From NCBI GenBank assembly GCA_029573975.1, contig JAKQBU010000195.1, positions 1 to 17,106 on the forward strand: a stretch of DNA of 17,106 nucleotides. The letters are read 5' to 3'. The notes under the pieces are model-generated. The model was not told the DNA's origin. It worked only from the letters and a program-made list of their open reading frames with translations, and made no database searches. Position numbers and translations under genes: made by a program. This DNA is from Planctomycetota bacterium (GTDB lineage Bacteria; Planctomycetota; Phycisphaerae; Sedimentisphaerales; SM23-30). Shown in pieces: positions 14,492 to 17,106 of the stretch; the stretch's first letter is position 1; each line of letters starts with the position of its first letter.

Positions 14492-16738
14492 ATGTGGAGG
14501 AAAACCGGATGGATTTCTATTGGCAGATTGGTTTTGTTCAGTATGATCTCTGTGGTATTCGCGGGTAATGTTGTCGGTGAGAGGAAAGATAATGTACCTT
14601 CGCCAGAAAAAGATCTGGCCATCCCGATGCGGGAAAACGCTGCGTTGGCTATGTCTCAGGCTCCCTGGCGGACCGGTTTGGAGGAGTGGCTGGAGTCGAA
14701 CCTGAGTAAGCCCGGCCTGGTACCGTTTTCCTTTCTGTATGATGGCAAATCTTCCAAAGAATTTCTGGCGGACTGGGAATTTGCCCATATCAGCAAACCA
14801 ATCGATAACACCGGAACGAAGCATTTTCTGACCTACCTGGACAAAAAGACAGGACTGGAGGTTTGCTGGGAAGTGATGGTTTTCGATGAGCATCCCGCTG
14901 TGGAATGGATGGTAAAATTCAAAAACACCGAAGGCAGCGAAACGGCGATTCTGGCGGATATTCAGGCACTGGATACTACATTGATCGATGTGGAAAATGA
15001 ATTTACCTTGCATCATGCCCAGGGAGTAGGAGAAGGAATATGGGCACGAAAGGATGACTTTCAGCCTATCAGCCGGTCTCTGGCGAGCGACTCTGAAATT
15101 AAGCTAGCACCTCAATATGGCCGGTCCTCATGGGGCGATTCCCTGCCTTTTTTTAACATCGAAATGTCCAATAACCGGGGCGTCATTCTGGGTATCGGCT
15201 GGACGGGACAATGGTGTGCGAAATTTACCAGGAAGGCCAACCAGCTATATCTGCAAGCCGGTATGGAAGGGACCCACCTGAAACTCTATCCGGGAGAGGA
15301 GATTCGCACACCGAAAATCCTGCTGCTGTTCTGGCAGGGTCACAGAATATACGGACAGAACCTGCTGCGTCGGATTATTCTGGCCCATTATCATCCGCAG
15401 AAGGAAGGAAAACCGTTGACGATGCCCTTCCTGGCCAGTGCGGCGGCGTTATATCACGAATCGTTCAAGGCCACGGAAGAGAACCAGATCGCTTTTGCCC
15501 GCCAATTCGCCAAATTGGGGATCGAGTATCTGTGGATGGATGTCGGCTGGCATGTTTCCGGAAGTCACATCGGGCCGGTGGATCGGCAGCGGTTTCCCAA
15601 CGGGCTGCGGGCCGTTTCGGACGCCCTGAAGCAGATGAACATGGGCCTGCTGGTCTGGTTCGCCCCGGAATTTCAAGGGGGTGGGAATACCTGGATGGAG
15701 AAATCGTTTCCGTCATGGTTCCTGCGGCTAAAAAATAAGGAGATTTCGGATCCGTTCACGATGCTGAATTTCGGCGATAGGAATGCCCTGGCTTTGATTA
15801 CGGATTGTACCTCTGCCATGATCCAAAAAGAAGGGATCGGTATCTATCGTTTAGATGGTCCGATCGGTGCCAACTGCCCCCACGAGGAGAAGCAGCCGCT
15901 TCCCTGGTGGCGGGATGCGGATACTCCGGACCGACAGGGCATCACGGAAATTCGGTATATTGAGGGTTTATACTGGTTCTGGGATGAACTGGTACGGCGA
16001 AATCCGGGCATGATTATTGATCTGTGCGGCGGCGGTGCAACCCGGATCGATCTGGAGGCCATGTCCCGCTGCGTATATCTCTGGCGGTCGGACTGGGATC
16101 ATCCCGGTTTTGAGCCGGTCGGCCAGCAAGCCCAAACCTATGGTGCCAGTCTCTGGGTGCCTTCAACAGGAATCGGCAGCGGCTATCCGGACACCTATTC
16201 GTTTCGAAGTTCGATTAACAATGGGGTGGTGATTGCCTGGAATCCCTATCAGCCGGATATTACGCAGGATTGGCCGCTGGCTTTTCCGGTGGAGCAAAAG
16301 GAACCATACACCTTGAAAAAGGCGCCGCGCACCACGGTGGATGATGTAGTACGCGAGGGATATGTGGTTACAGAACCGTTTCCCTGGGAAGCAGCCAGGC
16401 GACTTGCCGATGAGTTCCAGCGAATCAGAAACTTCTTTTATGGTGATTTTTACCCATTGACTCCTTACAGTTTCGCCGATGATGCCTGGATGGCATTTCA
16501 ATGCCATAGAGAGGATCTGCAACAGGGTTTAGTGCTGGCGTTCCGGCGTACGGATAGTCCTGCGAAAACCATAAATTTGAAGTTATGGGGACTTTCGATG
16601 GAAGCTCGCTACGAGGTTTTCCTGGAAGACGGCGGGGTCAAACAAACTTATACCGGTAAGGAACTGACAGAAGGATTCGACATAACCATCGATAAACAGC
16701 CCGGTTCGCTGCTCATAACCTACCGGCGAATACCATAA
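14492..16738 (+). CDS. Secreted GH36/melibiase-like glycoside hydrolase
   Basis: This is a 748-residue protein of glycoside hydrolase clan D, most like GH36 alpha-galactosidases, expected to release terminal alpha-linked galactose or a related sugar. A signal peptide (WRK, then hydrophobic residues 7-24, likely cut after VFA) sends it out of the cytoplasm. The N-terminal beta-sandwich region covers about 50-290. The barrel begins near PFLASAAALYHESF, with YLWMDVGWH as an early strand. The likely nucleophile is D455 in YRLDG. The LCGGGATRID motif at 511-520 corresponds to the CSGGG...RxD motif, and D534 in WRSDWD is the likely acid/base. A beta-sandwich follows at the C-terminus. GH36 usually has K-x-D at the nucleophile; here it is R-L-D, so specificity is uncertain. 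An in-frame TTG at 14450 has a better AGGA ribosome binding site (8 bases) and would add 14 residues; ATG is chosen because it puts the signal peptide at the terminus. Confidence 0.85.
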   Translation: MWRKTGWISIGRLVLFSMISVVFAGNVVGERKDNVPSPEKDLAIPMRENAALAMSQAPWRTGLEEWLESNLSKPGLVPFSFLYDGKSSKEFLADWEFAHISKPIDNTGTKHFLTYLDKKTGLEVCWEVMVFDEHPAVEWMVKFKNTEGSETAILADIQALDTTLIDVENEFTLHHAQGVGEGIWARKDDFQPISRSLASDSEIKLAPQYGRSSWGDSLPFFNIEMSNNRGVILGIGWTGQWCAKFTRKANQLYLQAGMEGTHLKLYPGEEIRTPKILLLFWQGHRIYGQNLLRRIILAHYHPQKEGKPLTMPFLASAAALYHESFKATEENQIAFARQFAKLGIEYLWMDVGWHVSGSHIGPVDRQRFPNGLRAVSDALKQMNMGLLVWFAPEFQGGGNTWMEKSFPSWFLRLKNKEISDPFTMLNFGDRNALALITDCTSAMIQKEGIGIYRLDGPIGANCPHEEKQPLPWWRDADTPDRQGITEIRYIEGLYWFWDELVRRNPGMIIDLCGGGATRIDLEAMSRCVYLWRSDWDHPGFEPVGQQAQTYGASLWVPSTGIGSGYPDTYSFRSSINNGVVIAWNPYQPDITQDWPLAFPVEQKEPYTLKKAPRTTVDDVVREGYVVTEPFPWEAARRLADEFQRIRNFFYGDFYPLTPYSFADDAWMAFQCHREDLQQGLVLAFRRTDSPAKTINLKLWGLSMEARYEVFLEDGGVKQTYTGKELTEGFDITIDKQPGSLLITYRRIP

Positions 16739-16898
16739 TGCCAAGCTCAAGAGCATAAATAGAGAAGGCTAGAGAATCTCTCCCTGCGTCCCTTTTTTCC
16801 GATGAGCCGGCTGGGCTGAGGGCAGAGATTGCCGGCCCAATGGGGCTGGTCTTCCAGGCGAAAGGGGCCAGTCCGCGGCGGAGGGTACACCAAAGGAT
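16739..16898. other. Short convergent gap between the glycosidase and metK
   Basis: This 160-base stretch contains no gene that I can support. It holds small inverted repeats (for example two copies of GCCGGC) and a T run at about 16793-16798, but no convincing terminator for either flanking gene. Confidence 0.4.
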
Positions 16899-17106
16899 TT
16901 ATAAACCGGCCGCTTGTCGGATTTTGTCGGCGTGATCGGTCAGTTCCCAGGTGAAGTTTTTCCCGGTCCTGCCGAAGTGTCCGTGCCGTGCCGTTTCGCT
17001 GTAGATCGGCCGCAGCAGATCCAGGTGCTGGATGATCCCCTTGGGAGTAAGGGGAAATACCTTGCGGACAATCTCGGTGAGGCGATAGTCTTCAATTTTA
17101 CCGGTG
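16899..17106 (-). CDS. metK: S-adenosylmethionine synthetase, C-terminal fragment (runs off the window)
   Basis: The minus strand from the window edge to the TAA at 16899-16901 encodes the last 68 residues of methionine adenosyltransferase, the cytoplasmic enzyme that makes S-adenosylmethionine from methionine and ATP. The frame reads ...[16 protein letters not shown], then HGHFGR and FTWELTD, ending in AAGL. This matches the MetK C-terminal pattern of P-x-x-I-I-x-x-L-x-L, R-P-I-Y and GHFGR. The start and the active-site residues of the N-terminal and central domains lie outside the window. It converges on the glycosidase. SAM made by this enzyme is a substrate of RimO, but their proximity is probably incidental. 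Confidence 0.9.
   Translation of the reverse strand, partial: TGKIEDYRLTEIVRKVFPLTPKGIIQHLDLLRPIYSETARHGHFGRTGKNFTWELTDHADKIRQAAGL

Overview
This window looks like ordinary chromosome of a bacterium, probably a planctomycete (class Phycisphaerae or a relative). The pointers are an ECF-type sigma factor followed by a large single-pass extracytoplasmic regulator with a LolA/RseB-like region, a secreted GH36-type glycosidase, a PAC2-family protein, a eukaryote-like formate-tetrahydrofolate ligase and weak Shine-Dalgarno use. This placement is an inference from family content, since there is no rRNA gene. I see no insertion sequence, phage gene, CRISPR array or tRNA.

Layout. 73-3503 (+): a complete tripartite TRAP transporter (periplasmic lipoprotein DctP, small permease DctQ, large permease DctM) with a universal stress protein as fourth gene. 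3526-4062 (-): a nitroreductase-family flavoprotein with its own strong promoter, divergent from 4256-6195 (+), an ECF-like sigma factor translationally coupled to a Met-rich membrane-anchored partner. 6283-8088 (-): fhs (formate-tetrahydrofolate ligase), divergent from a Crp/Fnr-family regulator at 8260-8973 (+). The region between them holds a perfect TGTGA-N6-TCACA operator. 8986-11155 (-): pgsA and rimO. 11382-12248 (-): a PAC2-family protein. 12573-13304 (+): a stand-alone cobalamin-binding-fold protein that lacks the usual cobalamin-contacting residues. 13593-14108 (-): a DUF456 membrane protein. 14492-16738 (+): a secreted GH36/melibiase-like glycosidase. 16899-17106 (-): the C-terminal end of metK, which continues beyond the window.

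How it works together. The most coherent regulatory story is the fhs/crp divergon. The regulator carries the same DNA-reading residues as E. coli CRP (R-E-x3-R) and its upstream region carries the matching operator. The site is spaced like a class II activator site relative to a possible fhs -10. The regulator's own sigma70-type promoter places its transcript start almost on the ATG, which implies a leaderless mRNA. A near-copy of the operator lies in the leader or start region of the glycosidase gene, so one-carbon metabolism and sugar hydrolysis could share a regulon.

Other points of interest are the cobalamin-fold protein with all three signature residues replaced, nested inverted repeats in front of it, and a terminator with no gene downstream of it that may end a small RNA rich in anti-Shine-Dalgarno motifs. 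I did not find a clear new defence or mobile system.
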